From Flavipsychrobacter stenotrophus (GTDB lineage Bacteria > Bacteroidota > Bacteroidia > Chitinophagales > Chitinophagaceae): a stretch of 64,000 nucleotides of DNA. The position numbers and the translations under genes are program-made. This document shows, piece after piece, positions 32,006 through 42,278 of the stretch (position 1 is its first letter; the number at the start of each line of letters is the position of its first letter). Where the stretch lies: positions 248,001-312,000 of the forward strand of contig NZ_PPSL01000002.1 of NCBI RefSeq assembly GCF_002954265.1, in the 5' to 3' direction. The notes beneath the pieces are model-generated. The model was not told the DNA's origin, did not search any database, and was given only the letters and a program-made list of their open reading frames with translations.

Positions 32006-35000
32006 CTACTGCAACACTACCTTTTCAACATAACCTTCTCCACTATCACTTTGCACGCGCACTTCATAAATGCCGCGAAGCAATGAAGCAATATCAAATG
32101 AAGTATTGACCTGTCCATTGTTTAAAGCTTCCCTTCTTGTTAGCATTGATTGTCCAACACTGTTGTAGCAGGTAACTGTAACGTTGTTACCACTCAGACC
32201 TTCGGCTTTAATGAATATCCTGTCTTTGGCAGGGTTAGGGTAAACGGCTATTTTACTTGTCTTGCCTATAGTATTCACACCAATGGTGGGCGACCAGGTA
32301 ACGCCCAGATTTACGTTATCAATGTAGACATTCTGACCGTAGTGCCCCTTGTTGGTAAAGCACAACTGCACACCACCACCTATGTAACTATTCAGTGAGA
32401 TAGAGTCTGTACGCCACTCTGTAGCCGCGGGCACAAAACTGGTGGTATTGTTAGGAGCGGTGGCCAAGTAGCTTGTATCCTTCAGATAGACAGTCGAATA
32501 AGTCTTACCACAATCAGTAGATAACTCCACCAACAACGTATCTCTATAGCCGGGGTAGTAGGCATAGGCTACGTCAAACTTGAGGTAGGCTGCAGTAGCT
32601 GCTGTAAGATCTATTTTAGGTAATATTATACGGTCTTTGCGGCCGCCTGCATCGTTATTGAAGTTATCGAACAGCATGCTGCGGGTGCTTGTGCCGAAAC
32701 CACCGACAGTATTATTTTGCTGCCACTGCGTTCCACTTGCAGATTGATGCTGCCAACCTGCAGGCGGAAACGTTGCCGCTTCAAATCCTTCACTGATGGT
32801 AGCGACTATCCCATTAGAAACATGGATATAGTTTGGAATAGTAACAGTGTCGGTACCACCCGGGCCTATGACCAACAGCGTGGCATTATAGTTACCATTT
32901 GAGGTGTATATAACCACCGGACTATCCGCAGTTGATGTGGCAGGACTGCCACCCGGGAACAACCAGGTAAATGAGGTGAAATTGCCGTACAGGTTCTTAT
33001 GGTAGCGTACAGTATCACCGGGGCAGATGTTCTGCTTATCTGAAGCAAACGTGCCTGTTGGTGGCAGGTTATTGAGGATGTTACACTCCCATGAACCACG
33101 ACCGTAAGTGCCCACTCTAACAATACTTGCGGAGGTACTATCGTTATAGACCATAAAGTCATTAATGCTCATAACCGTTGGCAAGCCTGCTGAAAGTGTC
33201 CAGGTAGTGGTTGTATTGTCTTTGTAATATACATAGTTACCCAGGCATACAAACAATCTTTCCGTGGTAGAATAGTCATCGGCAATGACTTTCAGAATGT
33301 TCAAAGAAGGCAGCGTAACGGTAATGTTGGTCCAGCTTGCACCCTTGTTAGCCGAGCGATAGATAGTAGTGCCACAAGTAAGATACACTACGTTCGCATT
33401 GTACTTGTTTGTCGCTACACTTGCTCTTACGCTGGTGCCTGCAGGCGCAGCCAGAGTAGTGTACGTTGGTGCACCACTCATAGCATTGTCATACCTTAAT
33501 AAGTGATCGTTCTCGGTAACCACATATAGAATGTTATTGTCGGCCCTGCATGATGCCATACCCATAATGTTCTCATTGAGTGTACCCAGGAACAGCCAGG
33601 TAGGTAATGCATTGTTGATATCATTGCTTCGCCATACACTGTCAGTACCGATAAAAGCCGTAGTGGGTGCTGATGGCAGGAACTCAATACTAAATTCGGG
33701 GGTAGTAGTGAATGGTGCATTATACGAATAATCGCCACCCAGCGGCTGCAGGTTACGGCGCTGACCATTGTTATAATACACAGTGCTACTACCTAAATAA
33801 TCTATGCCACATTTTGCGCCCCAGTCGCCACCGCGATTGGTCTTCCAAATACCATCAAAAAACAGCTCACCATTATCTTGTGTACCGGCGCTTATCATCT
33901 GCCTGACCACAGGGCTTTGGGCTGCATGATACATTTCGGTTGCCGCAAGTCCGTTGCTGCGGGTTTCCCATACCGTAGCCTGCGGATCTCTTGATAACCA
34001 TACACCACCATCATTGGCATTGAAGCGCAGCCCAAGATTGTAAGGATCGAACAATATTTCGTGCATGTCAGTATGTACCTGATCGTACCATTGCGTCCGC
34101 CAGCTCCAGGTGTAGCCACCATCGGTGCTGCGCCATACACAGTGCGATACGAGTAGCAGCTCTAACGGATTGGCAGGATTGACCGTAAGGTTGAAATTAT
34201 AATACCCTTGCGAACCAGATGTTATGGTAGAATCATAGCACACCAGACACTGGGTAGTGCTGCTATAAATATTAGTAAATGACGTACCGCCGTTGGTCGA
34301 TTTCAATATCTGTCCGTAACCATCAGTTGTACCTAAAAATACCAGGTTACTATCTGCCGGTGTTACGGCTATTCGTGTACCATCATTACCAGTGGGCACT
34401 ACCACACCTGCGGTTATATTAGTCCAAGTAGCCCCCATATTAGTGCTTCGGTAGAACTTTGTACCGGTTGAGGCATAGAGCACATTATTACTGCCGGGCC
34501 TGCGCTGCATACTTTTAAAAGCACCACCTGTAAAGGTTTGTGTCCAGGTAGCACCAGCGTTGGTGCTGCGCCATATACCATCTGTAGTCGCCGCGATCAG
34601 CGTATTGTGGTTCAGTGGATCCATTATTATCTCTACAGCCATACGGTTACCTATGTTCACGTTAGATGGGGTCCAGGTAACACCGCCATTTATGGTCTTA
34701 TAGATGCCATACCAGTCTCCGTAATAATTCTGATCTCCGGTAGACAGGTACATGATATTGTCATTTGTATAATCGATACATACCGAAGAGCAGCCTGTTG
34801 TAGGCAGCACTTCTGTACCCGGAGTAGGAGTCCAGGAAACGCCGGTGTCATTACTGATGAATAAACCACCAGAGGCACTTACCGCATACATTTTAGCGGG
34901 GTTAGACACATGAAATTTAAGCTGACTGACGCGTCCCATACCATGCACCTGGCCGCTAACATTCACCGGAAATTGCACAGGCCCCGTATTAGACCATGTG

Positions 35001-35071
35001 CCTACAGCCTGAGCTGTTGCGGTACCTGATGCAACAGACAGTAACAAAACGAATAACCAACGTAAATTCAT
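32006..35071 (-). CDS. BNR/sortilin-type propeller protein with PKD and T9SS type A domain
   Basis: The 1021-residue exported protein has a signal peptide (WLFVLLLSVASGTATAQ). Many BNR/VPS10-like repeats follow from ~30 to ~660, with S-x-D-x-G-x-(S/T)-W motifs such as SNDTGVSWTPTPG and TNGGVTWTPSN. A PKD domain (~680-750, FTWLFPGGSPATSTADSPVVIYTSNGNYNATL) is followed by a jelly-roll-like domain beginning EGFEAATFPPAGW (~755-930). The chain ends in a T9SS type A domain (AVYPNPAKDRIFIKAEG ... YVEKVVLQ). BNR propellers of this kind occur in glycosidases and adhesion proteins; no catalytic signature was found. Upstream in the same orientation, 65 bases away, is a small secreted protein. Confidence 0.9.
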   Translation of the reverse strand: MNLRWLFVLLLSVASGTATAQAVGTWSNTGPVQFPVNVSGQVHGMGRVSQLKFHVSNPAKMYAVSASGGLFISNDTGVSWTPTPGTEVLPTTGCSSVCIDYTNDNIMYLSTGDQNYYGDWYGIYKTINGGVTWTPSNVNIGNRMAVEIIMDPLNHNTLIAATTDGIWRSTNAGATWTQTFTGGAFKSMQRRPGSNNVLYASTGTKFYRSTNMGATWTNITAGVVVPTGNDGTRIAVTPADSNLVFLGTTDGYGQILKSTNGGTSFTNIYSSTTQCLVCYDSTITSGSQGYYNFNLTVNPANPLELLLVSHCVWRSTDGGYTWSWRTQWYDQVHTDMHEILFDPYNLGLRFNANDGGVWLSRDPQATVWETRSNGLAATEMYHAAQSPVVRQMISAGTQDNGELFFDGIWKTNRGGDWGAKCGIDYLGSSTVYYNNGQRRNLQPLGGDYSYNAPFTTTPEFSIEFLPSAPTTAFIGTDSVWRSNDINNALPTWLFLGTLNENIMGMASCRADNNILYVVTENDHLLRYDNAMSGAPTYTTLAAPAGTSVRASVATNKYNANVVYLTCGTTIYRSANKGASWTNITVTLPSLNILKVIADDYSTTERLFVCLGNYVYYKDNTTTTWTLSAGLPTVMSINDFMVYNDSTSASIVRVGTYGRGSWECNILNNLPPTGTFASDKQNICPGDTVRYHKNLYGNFTSFTWLFPGGSPATSTADSPVVIYTSNGNYNATLLVIGPGGTDTVTIPNYIHVSNGIVATISEGFEAATFPPAGWQHQSASGTQWQQNNTVGGFGTSTRSMLFDNFNNDAGGRKDRIILPKIDLTAATAAYLKFDVAYAYYPGYRDTLLVELSTDCGKTYSTVYLKDTSYLATAPNNTTSFVPAATEWRTDSISLNSYIGGGVQLCFTNKGHYGQNVYIDNVNLGVTWSPTIGVNTIGKTSKIAVYPNPAKDRIFIKAEGLSGNNVTVTCYNSVGQSMLTRREALNNGQVNTSFDIASLLRGIYEVRVQSDSGEGYVEKVVLQ

Positions 35072-35136
35072 CTGAATATATTTATTGTCAATCAAGCGAC
35101 ATGACGGCACGACGCTAATAAAAAGACTATGTCCAA

Positions 35137-35544
35137 CTACTGCCTACTGCTATTATCCTTCCATATTTTCAACCGCTCGGTTGGAGTAAGGATGTGACCA
35201 TCGGGCAGCACGTACGGCAGCATTCTGTCGCGCCAGTACTCATATCTTTTCACATCCATGCGCATATGGTTCTCGCGCTGCATTTCGCGCTGTTCTCTTT
35301 TTGATGGATTCTTTTCCCGCTTTTCGTGTTCTCCAATATCTTCCTGTTCTCCTTCCGGCTTTTCATGATTACGGAAATAGGTCTTAAAAGCCTTTTCGGC
35401 CTCGAAGAAATTGACAGAAGTATCCTTTATCATTTCTATCCAAACAGGTTTCCGGGCATAATCTCTTTCGGAATATACTGTGCTTTGGGCTGTGGCGGCA
35501 TATGTACAACAACAGCAAATTATTAGAAGATAAAATTTGTTCAT
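35137..35544 (-). CDS. Small secreted, highly charged protein of unknown function
   Basis: The 135-residue protein has a Cys-rich signal peptide (FYLLIICCCCTYAATAQ). A mature part follows with an extremely charged middle (HEKPEGEQEDIGEHEKREKN, then KREQREMQRENHMR) and a hydrophobic/aromatic end (YEYWRDRMLPYVLPDGHILTPTERLKIW). It is 65 bases upstream of the BNR T9SS gene on the same strand, so the two probably share a transcript. I do not recognise a family. A periplasmic partner or chaperone for the large cargo is one idea (inference). Confidence 0.7.
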   Translation of the reverse strand: MNKFYLLIICCCCTYAATAQSTVYSERDYARKPVWIEMIKDTSVNFFEAEKAFKTYFRNHEKPEGEQEDIGEHEKREKNPSKREQREMQRENHMRMDVKRYEYWRDRMLPYVLPDGHILTPTERLKIWKDNSSRQ

Positions 35545-35634
35545 AAAGTCTTTGTCAAGTATGCTAAGATAACAATTCCCGCAGGAATTAACTAAGAATT
35601 AAAGATGGCAAGAACGAGTTCGGGATGACACACT

Positions 35635-35672
35635 AAAAAAATAGCTCACCGCCTGTATGGATGGTGAGCTAT
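35635..35672 (-). terminator. Intrinsic terminator after the SBBP/PKD T9SS protein gene
   Basis: ATAGCTCACC and GGTGAGCTAT form a ten-base-pair stem with a twelve-base loop. On the minus strand it is followed by TTTTTT. It lies 39 bases after the stop codon. Confidence 0.85.
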
Positions 35673-35711
35673 AATTTTATTATCAAAGCAGGCTATTAAC
35701 CTAAATTATTA

Positions 35712-38700
35712 TCATCGTAGCAAAGTGACATTACCATGTCTCTTCACGATCTGGCCGGTAAGAGATACGCCCTGTATATCGTACATATACACACCAAAGC
35801 CCTGTGGTACAGCCTTATAGTTACCATCCCATCCCGGTGAATTCAGAGATGTAGTTTCGAACACCATAACACCCCATCTGTCATACACACGGAAGTAATT
35901 AATGCTTGACAATCCTTTATTGATCGGGTGGAAATAATTGTTCACACCGGTACCAGGAGTAAAGGCATTTGGCATAGCTATAATAGCTTCAGTACTCAGG
36001 TAAATGCTAATTGTATCGGAGGTCTGGCATCCGTTTTCGGTACTACCGAATACGATATAACGTGTATCGAACGGAGGTGTTGCTGTAGGGTTAGATATAT
36101 TGAATGTATCGAGCCCTTCAGGTGGGAACCAGTTGAAGCTGGTACAGTTACCTACAGCACTTAGCTGGTAAGACTCACCCGGATACAGTACAACACTGTC
36201 TGACAATGTGATCAATGCCGCAGGATAAACACCTATATGCATAGCCAATGTATCGGTACAACCATATACGCTGGTTACAATAACGTGATAATCTTCATCT
36301 GCTACCGGGTAAGCCCATGGTGTAGGAGATGTAGGGTCACTGATGTTCATTGCAGGGAACCACTGGTAGGAAACACCACCGGCTGCATTCAACAAAACAG
36401 AATCGCCCGGGCACTTATTCTGGTTACCAATAATGCTACCGAAGTCACCTGGCCTTACCAATATTTTGATGGAGTCAACGCCAGTACATCCGGCAGGGGT
36501 AGTTACTGTTACTGTGTAAGTAGTAGATGGCCCTGCAGTGAATACTACAGTTGCCGTGGTGCTCTGGTCCAGGTCTGTTACCGGTGTCCATGCGTAACTA
36601 TAGTTACTGTACCAGGCAGGTAATACTGTAGGCTTAAGGTGCACGGTATCATGCGCGCAGATCACCCTTGAACCGCCGCCAAATACCCGAGGCACCGGCT
36701 GCACATCTAAGAAGAATGAATCATACAATGTAGGGCAACCAGGCAGATTTACTTCAAGGTAGTACATTGCAGATGTATCTGGCATGATGGTAGTATTGAT
36801 GAATGTTGACGCACCTATGCCTGCGGTAGGTACCCACTGGATGGAAGCACCAGGGTTAGCACCACCAAATGTCTGCAACACCTGCCCTTTACAGATAGCA
36901 GTATCGCGATTCTCGAGACGTAGCGTATCGAACCTTATCGTTACTGAAATAGAATCTCGTGTAGTACAACCGCCGTCAGTGATATCTAACCAGTAAATAC
37001 CGTTTACAGCAGTGATGGTGGATGGTGTAGTTGCACCTGTACTCCACTGATAAACAGGGGCTACGTAAGTGCCATTACCCTGCAGCAAAACAGCACCACC
37101 AAAGCAACTTGTGGTATCTGGGCCCATGTTTACATATGGTGCAGGAGATGTAGTAATGTGAATAGAGTCAATTGCAGTACATCCGGTGCTCACATTTACT
37201 CTCAGCCAATAGGTACCTGATGCCGAAATACCCAATGAACTTCCCGTACTGCCGTCACTCCATATATAGGTGTTACCAGCGGGCTGTGGCGAAGAGAACG
37301 TGACCGTTTGCCCCACACAGAAAGAAGTATCATTTCCAAGATTGACGACCGGCAATGGATTAACGATCACATGCACGGTATCGGTTCTGCTACACGCAGC
37401 TTTTGTAACCCTGAGCCAGTAATTACCCGTTGAGCCTACCGTTATAGTCGGCGCACCGCTACCTGTGCTCCAGGTATATGTTGTACCGGCCGGGTAAGTA
37501 ACAGAAGACTGCAATACTATAGAATTACCAAAGCAAAATATAGTGTCATTGTTCAGTGTGACAACAGGCGGAGGGGCCAATGTATAGAATAAAGTATCTG
37601 CGGCAAAACAACCTGTAGTATCGGCAACATTCAGAATAACTGTATAAGTACCGGTATCGGCAAAGATGTGCGCAGAGCTGGCATTAGTAGACGTACCACC
37701 ATCTCCGAAAGACCATGCGTATGCCGAATCAGAAGTGCTGGAAAGGAACGTTACTGTGTTACAGCTGGTTGGCGTTGCTATGATATTTACACTTGTACTA
37801 GCCGTGATGACCCTGGTTGAGCCAAACGCAGCAGCCAACAATGGCAAGCACGCATTAGAACCGGTATAGGATATTGCAAATACTGAATAGGTGGTATTCA
37901 CAACCGGCGAAGGCGTTAATGCAAAAGGAACATTGGACATAACGCCGGTATAAGTATTAGTGGTAGTGCCATCGCTCAATGTGACACTGTAAGGGCCAGC
38001 ACCACCTGAACCAATATGCAGTGTTATATATGCTTGCTCACCGGGGCAAATAGTATCCCCTGAAATAAATCCGGAAACCGACTGATCGGTAAACCCATAT
38101 TTAATGAGAAATACGTCAGATCCGCCATTACTGGTCTGAGTGTATAATGAAGGTCCGGGATCAAAATCAACTGTTAGTCCGGTAAACGTGCCGGTGAGGT
38201 AGACATCGCCTGTAGGCGTGAAGCCCATACCATTTCCCTCATCAGCAGCACTTCCACCTACTTTAAACGCGCAAACAAAATTGTCATTGAGGTCGTACTT
38301 GGATACGAAGATGTCGTTGGCACCTGTGCTTGCAAGACTAAATGTTGCTGCACCGGGGTTGAAGTCCACGCTACCATTAAACGAACCTGTAGCGTAGAGA
38401 TAGTTATTACTGATACCTATGTCATTACAGGCATCTGCTCCCGGTCCTCCCGTTATCTGTCCCCAAACGTAATTAAGATTGGTGTCATATCGAGCTATAA
38501 AGAAATCGTTGGAGCCGCCACCTGTTGGGTTAACTGCATTACCACTTGGGCCGGTAGCACTATTAAAGGTTAGTGAGGGACTATTGGTGAAACCACTAAC
38601 GAACACACTACCAAGCGGGCCTGTGATAAGATTATTACCTTGATCCAGACTGCCTGTACCCGATATGGCTATGGCGTTAATATAATTACCTGCCGTGTCA

Positions 38701-39566
38701 AACTTTGCAAGATATGCATCATACAGACCTACAGCAGTGAAATTGGCAACTCCCACACCCGGATCTAAGTCTGCAGTTCCCTGTAATACACCACTATTAT
38801 AGATCTTATTGTTCTTTACTTCAATACTCAATGGCACACAATCATCAGAGGCATAGCCTGGCAGGCCAAATACATCGCCCCATATTACCGTACCTGTAGG
38901 ATTGTACTTAATGATATAACACTTACCTGTTGTTGTACTATTCCATGTAATAGTAGGAGATACAACCATAGTACCCGTAAAGAAGCCACAGGCATACACG
39001 TTTAACTGAGGATCTGTGGTAACATTAAAGGTACAGTCATATACCGTTTCCGCACCAAGGCTTTTGGCCCATTGAAATACGCCGGTAGATGAAAACTTAG
39101 CAACAAAACCTTCCCCGTCGAAGTTAATTGACCCTGAGCCTGTAAGACCTGCATCAGACAAAGTAAAAGTTCCCGCACCGGGATCGAAATCCACGCCAGC
39201 ACCACGATAATATCCGCAAATGATCACATTGTTAGCCGCATCGATGGTCAATTTCTTAGCCGCATCATAGTCACCGCCACCAATACTGCCACCCCATAAG
39301 AATAAACCTGTAGATGCATAACAGGCTACAAAAATGTCTTCCTGGCCATTGCTGGTAACATTGAAAACACCGGCATTAGGATCAAGGTCCATTACACCGG
39401 TAAACTTACCGGCAATAACTACATTGCCATTAGGTGCAACTTTGGTGGTATAACTGACATCATTGGTAGTACTACCTATCTTAAAGGCCCACATAGGGGT
39501 CTGCGCCTGGCTGACCTGTACGGAACCTAATATGACAACGAGAAATAAAAATAGCAGTTTCTTCAT
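35712..39566 (-). CDS. SBBP-repeat / PKD surface protein with T9SS type B (gliding-motility-type) C-terminus
   Basis: The 1284-residue protein has a signal peptide (KLLFLFLVVILGSVQVSQAQ). SBBP/propeller-type repeats run from ~25 to ~490 with recurring VDFDPGAGTFTLS and GNDIFVSKYD motifs. Beta-sandwich/PKD domains follow (VTFLSSTSDSAYAWSFGDGG at ~605-620). Several ~75-residue Ig-like units contain TxYxWSTGxxxxTxTVxxxGxYWLxVT patterns (~660-930). The C-terminal ~90 residues (IAMPNAFTPGTGVNNYFHP ... YFRVYDRWGVMVFETTS ... KRHGNVTLLR) are the CHU_C/T9SS type B domain. Such proteins are outer-surface adhesins or matrix proteins, exported by the T9SS and often released or attached by the PorV/PorP-SprF pathway. 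The C-terminal residues match those of the protein at 52570. Confidence 0.92.
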   Translation of the reverse strand: MKKLLFLFLVVILGSVQVSQAQTPMWAFKIGSTTNDVSYTTKVAPNGNVVIAGKFTGVMDLDPNAGVFNVTSNGQEDIFVACYASTGLFLWGGSIGGGDYDAAKKLTIDAANNVIICGYYRGAGVDFDPGAGTFTLSDAGLTGSGSINFDGEGFVAKFSSTGVFQWAKSLGAETVYDCTFNVTTDPQLNVYACGFFTGTMVVSPTITWNSTTTGKCYIIKYNPTGTVIWGDVFGLPGYASDDCVPLSIEVKNNKIYNSGVLQGTADLDPGVGVANFTAVGLYDAYLAKFDTAGNYINAIAISGTGSLDQGNNLITGPLGSVFVSGFTNSPSLTFNSATGPSGNAVNPTGGGSNDFFIARYDTNLNYVWGQITGGPGADACNDIGISNNYLYATGSFNGSVDFNPGAATFSLASTGANDIFVSKYDLNDNFVCAFKVGGSAADEGNGMGFTPTGDVYLTGTFTGLTVDFDPGPSLYTQTSNGGSDVFLIKYGFTDQSVSGFISGDTICPGEQAYITLHIGSGGAGPYSVTLSDGTTTNTYTGVMSNVPFALTPSPVVNTTYSVFAISYTGSNACLPLLAAAFGSTRVITASTSVNIIATPTSCNTVTFLSSTSDSAYAWSFGDGGTSTNASSAHIFADTGTYTVILNVADTTGCFAADTLFYTLAPPPVVTLNNDTIFCFGNSIVLQSSVTYPAGTTYTWSTGSGAPTITVGSTGNYWLRVTKAACSRTDTVHVIVNPLPVVNLGNDTSFCVGQTVTFSSPQPAGNTYIWSDGSTGSSLGISASGTYWLRVNVSTGCTAIDSIHITTSPAPYVNMGPDTTSCFGGAVLLQGNGTYVAPVYQWSTGATTPSTITAVNGIYWLDITDGGCTTRDSISVTIRFDTLRLENRDTAICKGQVLQTFGGANPGASIQWVPTAGIGASTFINTTIMPDTSAMYYLEVNLPGCPTLYDSFFLDVQPVPRVFGGGSRVICAHDTVHLKPTVLPAWYSNYSYAWTPVTDLDQSTTATVVFTAGPSTTYTVTVTTPAGCTGVDSIKILVRPGDFGSIIGNQNKCPGDSVLLNAAGGVSYQWFPAMNISDPTSPTPWAYPVADEDYHVIVTSVYGCTDTLAMHIGVYPAALITLSDSVVLYPGESYQLSAVGNCTSFNWFPPEGLDTFNISNPTATPPFDTRYIVFGSTENGCQTSDTISIYLSTEAIIAMPNAFTPGTGVNNYFHPINKGLSSINYFRVYDRWGVMVFETTSLNSPGWDGNYKAVPQGFGVYMYDIQGVSLTGQIVKRHGNVTLLR

Positions 39567-39606
39567 AGGGAACTATGGTATTTTTCAGGTAAATATACAT
39601 AATATA

Positions 39607-40353
39607 TTAAACGACTTCAAAAGCCGCATGATAAAAATTATTTTGTGCCGAAATAGGTTTCAGATTCATATAGAAACTTTCGGTAAAAATTTTAAATGCC
39701 ATGAATTCGTGATCATATACACTAAACTCATCAAACATAATAATATCGCCCTTTTCAAGATAAGGATACAATTGGCTCAATGCAAATATTGTAGCAGTGA
39801 ACAGATCCGCATCCAGATGGATGATCTTTCTTCTTCCTCTTAATCCGTTTCCTTCAGCAAAAAGGAAATTATTGAGTGTATCCTGGAAAAAGCCCTTATA
39901 AAAATGCGCGCGTTTGTCTTCCAACACAGGTATTCCGTAGCTCATATCTCCCTTGGCAAACATGCCCCACTTTTCCGGCAAACCCTCAAATGTGTCAAAA
40001 CCGTAAAATCCGGCATTGGCATTTTTACATTCCGCCATCCACCATCTGAAAGAGTATCCCGCCGCTACGCCAAACTCTAAATAAGCTATCGGAGCCTCAG
40101 CCATACCATAATGCCTGACTATGGCTTCAAAACTCTTTAACCTGTCGTCATAATTCCTTTTTGAACGGTAAAAATCGTTCATGAGGTACTTTTCCTTCTT
40201 ATTTTTGTGCACCCACGATGTGAGTTGATTAAAATTATACAGGAAAAAGAACAATTTATTTAAGGGAGCAAATACCTGCAGCAACCGGGTTGCCAACAAA
40301 AAATCTTTACTGAACTTAATTATTTCGAGTTTAAAGGCCCTGCTTTTAGACAT
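39607..40353 (-). CDS. TylF/macrocin O-methyltransferase-like class I methyltransferase
   Basis: The 248-residue protein has a methyltransferase core from ~75: IAYLEFGVAAGYSFRWWM (motif I), FYGFDTFEGLPEKWG, and the metal/acid motif KIIHLDADLFTATIFALSQLYPYLEKGDIIMFDE. The FDTFEGLPE and LDADLFxxT motifs are typical of the TylF (macrocin O-methyltransferase) family, which often modifies sugars. The substrate here is unknown. It has a ~75-residue helical N-terminal part with Lys/Phe-rich segments. It stands alone between a T9SS cargo gene and pckA, with no glycosyltransferase beside it. Confidence 0.82.
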   Translation of the reverse strand: MSKSRAFKLEIIKFSKDFLLATRLLQVFAPLNKLFFFLYNFNQLTSWVHKNKKEKYLMNDFYRSKRNYDDRLKSFEAIVRHYGMAEAPIAYLEFGVAAGYSFRWWMAECKNANAGFYGFDTFEGLPEKWGMFAKGDMSYGIPVLEDKRAHFYKGFFQDTLNNFLFAEGNGLRGRRKIIHLDADLFTATIFALSQLYPYLEKGDIIMFDEFSVYDHEFMAFKIFTESFYMNLKPISAQNNFYHAAFEVV

Positions 40354-40603
40354 TCGTAGCTTTTATTATATTTAAATTGAGGCGCAAGATAGAAAACCTT
40401 ATCCAAAATACCCCAAAAAACCTTATATTATACAGTATTACGAATGACTTTTACATGTAGGACAGATTTCCCCCTGTGTAGACATACTTCTACGGGCAAA
40501 AGGTTTGTTGCAGATATTATTTTTTTTAAAGAATAAATGATACACTGTCTGAGAGAAGCACAGAAAATGAAACCTGCCTGATTGCCTATACTATGATGCT
40601 ACT
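40354..40603. other. Non-coding gap between methyltransferase and pckA
   Basis: This 250-base AT-rich stretch holds no credible gene. TATCTTGC near 40384-40391 (minus strand) only partly matches the -7 consensus for the methyltransferase. I see nothing else until the pckA terminator. Confidence 0.6.
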
Positions 40604-40634
40604 AAAAAAACAACCGCCCCTTACGGAGCGGTTG
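40604..40634 (-). terminator. Intrinsic terminator downstream of pckA
   Basis: CAACCGCCCC and GGAGCGGTTG pair over ten positions with one mismatch around TTAC. On the minus strand seven T follow. It lies 30 bases after the pckA stop. Confidence 0.88.
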
Positions 40635-40664
40635 CATATAGTAAATCTATTATCTCTAACTTAA

Positions 40665-42278
40665 TTAAGCTCCTATCATCACCTTTGGTGCAGCAGAACG
40701 GATCTCTTCGCTTGATTTCTCAGCATACTTTTCGAAGTTCTTAACGAACAGGCCAGCCAGTTCGTTAGCTTTCTTATCGTAAGCTTCCTTATCAGCCCAT
40801 GTATTACGTGGAACCAGTATTTCTGATGGAACGTTAGGAACTGTAGTTGGCATCAACACGCCGAAAACAGGGTGTGCAGTATACTCAACATTGTTCAGAT
40901 CGCCACGCATTGCTGCGTTGATCATAGAACGAGTGTAGCTCAGCTTCATACGGCTACCTGTGCCATATGCGCCACCGCTCCAGCCTGTGTTGATCAGCCA
41001 AACGTTCACATTCTTGTCATCGTCAAGCTTCTTACCCAGCAATTCTGCATATTTAGCAGGGTGCAAAGGCAGGAATACGCGACCGAAGCAAGCAGAGAAA
41101 GTAGTCTGTGGTTCAGTAACTCCAACTTCTGTACCTGCTACCTTAGCAGTATAACCGCTGATGAAGTGGTACATAGCCTGTGCTTTTGTCAGCTTGCTGA
41201 TAGGAGGCAGGATACCAAATGCATCACAAGTGAGGAAGAACACATTCTTAGGCTGTCCGCCATAAGAAGGCTCCTTTGCATTAGGAATAAAGTCAATTGG
41301 ATAAGCTGCACGTGTGTTTTCTGTGATGCTGCCATCGGCATAATCAACAGTTTTAGTACCTGCAACAAACTTAATGTTCTCCAGCAACGCACCCGGCTTG
41401 ATAGCGCCAAAAATTTCCGGCTCCTTCTCAGCACTCAGGTCTATACATTTTGCATAGCAGCCACCTTCAAAGTTAAATACGCTGTTATCAGCCCATCCGT
41501 GCTCATCATCACCTATCAGTGAGCGGCTGGCATCGGCGCTGAGGGTAGTTTTGCCTGTACCGCTCAAACCGAAGAATAATGCTACATCACCATCCTTGCC
41601 TTCGTTGGCAGAGCAGTGCATAGACAATACTTTATGATCATGTGGCAATACAAAGTTCAGTACACCAAAGATACCCTTCTTCATTTCGCCGGTATAACCG
41701 CTACCACCTATAAGGATAACCTTACGTGTAAAGTTCACAATAGTGAAGTTGCCCTGACGAGTACCGTCTACAGCAGGATCTGCCTGAAAACCCGGAGCCT
41801 GAAGTATCAGCCAGTCGTGATTCTGAGTAGCTATTTCGTCAGCAGTAGGACGGAGGAACAGGTCGTTACAGAACAGGTTAGCCCATGGTGTTTCGTTTAC
41901 CACGCGGATATTCAACCTGTAAGCAGGATCAGCACATGCATAAGCGTCGCGTACCCATACTTCCTTACCACCCATGTAGGCAGCTACCTTATCATACAAT
42001 TTGTCGAAAGCTTCGGGAGAGAAAGGAATGTTTACATCACCCCAATCCACGCTGTCCTGCGTGATCGCATCCTTCACAGTAAACTTGTCTTTAGGAGAAC
42101 GGCCGGTAAACTTACCTGTGCTTACACACAGTGCACCAGTATCGTTAAGTTCGCCCTGACCCAGTTCTAAAGTCTTACTCACTAATGCCTCCGGAGAGAG
42201 ATTCCAATGCGCCACGGCTACATTAAGGCCCAACTCAGATAAGTTGAACGATTGGTTCTTAGTACCAAATTCCTGCAT
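40665..42278 (-). CDS. pckA: Phosphoenolpyruvate carboxykinase (ATP)
   Basis: PckA converts oxaloacetate and ATP to phosphoenolpyruvate, CO2 and ADP, the entry to gluconeogenesis. The 537-residue protein shows CVSTGKFTGRSPKDKF (substrate-binding Arg) and GGSGYTGEMKKGIF. The kinase loop is FFGLSGTGKTTLSAD (P-loop), followed by IGDDEHGW and FNFEGGCYAK, then NTRAAYPIDF and the adenine-binding region LINTGWSGGAYGTGSRM. All belong to the ATP-dependent family, not the GTP one. Length is standard. It is a single-gene unit with its own promoter and terminator. Confidence 0.97.
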   Translation of the reverse strand: MQEFGTKNQSFNLSELGLNVAVAHWNLSPEALVSKTLELGQGELNDTGALCVSTGKFTGRSPKDKFTVKDAITQDSVDWGDVNIPFSPEAFDKLYDKVAAYMGGKEVWVRDAYACADPAYRLNIRVVNETPWANLFCNDLFLRPTADEIATQNHDWLILQAPGFQADPAVDGTRQGNFTIVNFTRKVILIGGSGYTGEMKKGIFGVLNFVLPHDHKVLSMHCSANEGKDGDVALFFGLSGTGKTTLSADASRSLIGDDEHGWADNSVFNFEGGCYAKCIDLSAEKEPEIFGAIKPGALLENIKFVAGTKTVDYADGSITENTRAAYPIDFIPNAKEPSYGGQPKNVFFLTCDAFGILPPISKLTKAQAMYHFISGYTAKVAGTEVGVTEPQTTFSACFGRVFLPLHPAKYAELLGKKLDDDKNVNVWLINTGWSGGAYGTGSRMKLSYTRSMINAAMRGDLNNVEYTAHPVFGVLMPTTVPNVPSEILVPRNTWADKEAYDKKANELAGLFVKNFEKYAEKSSEEIRSAAPKVMIGA

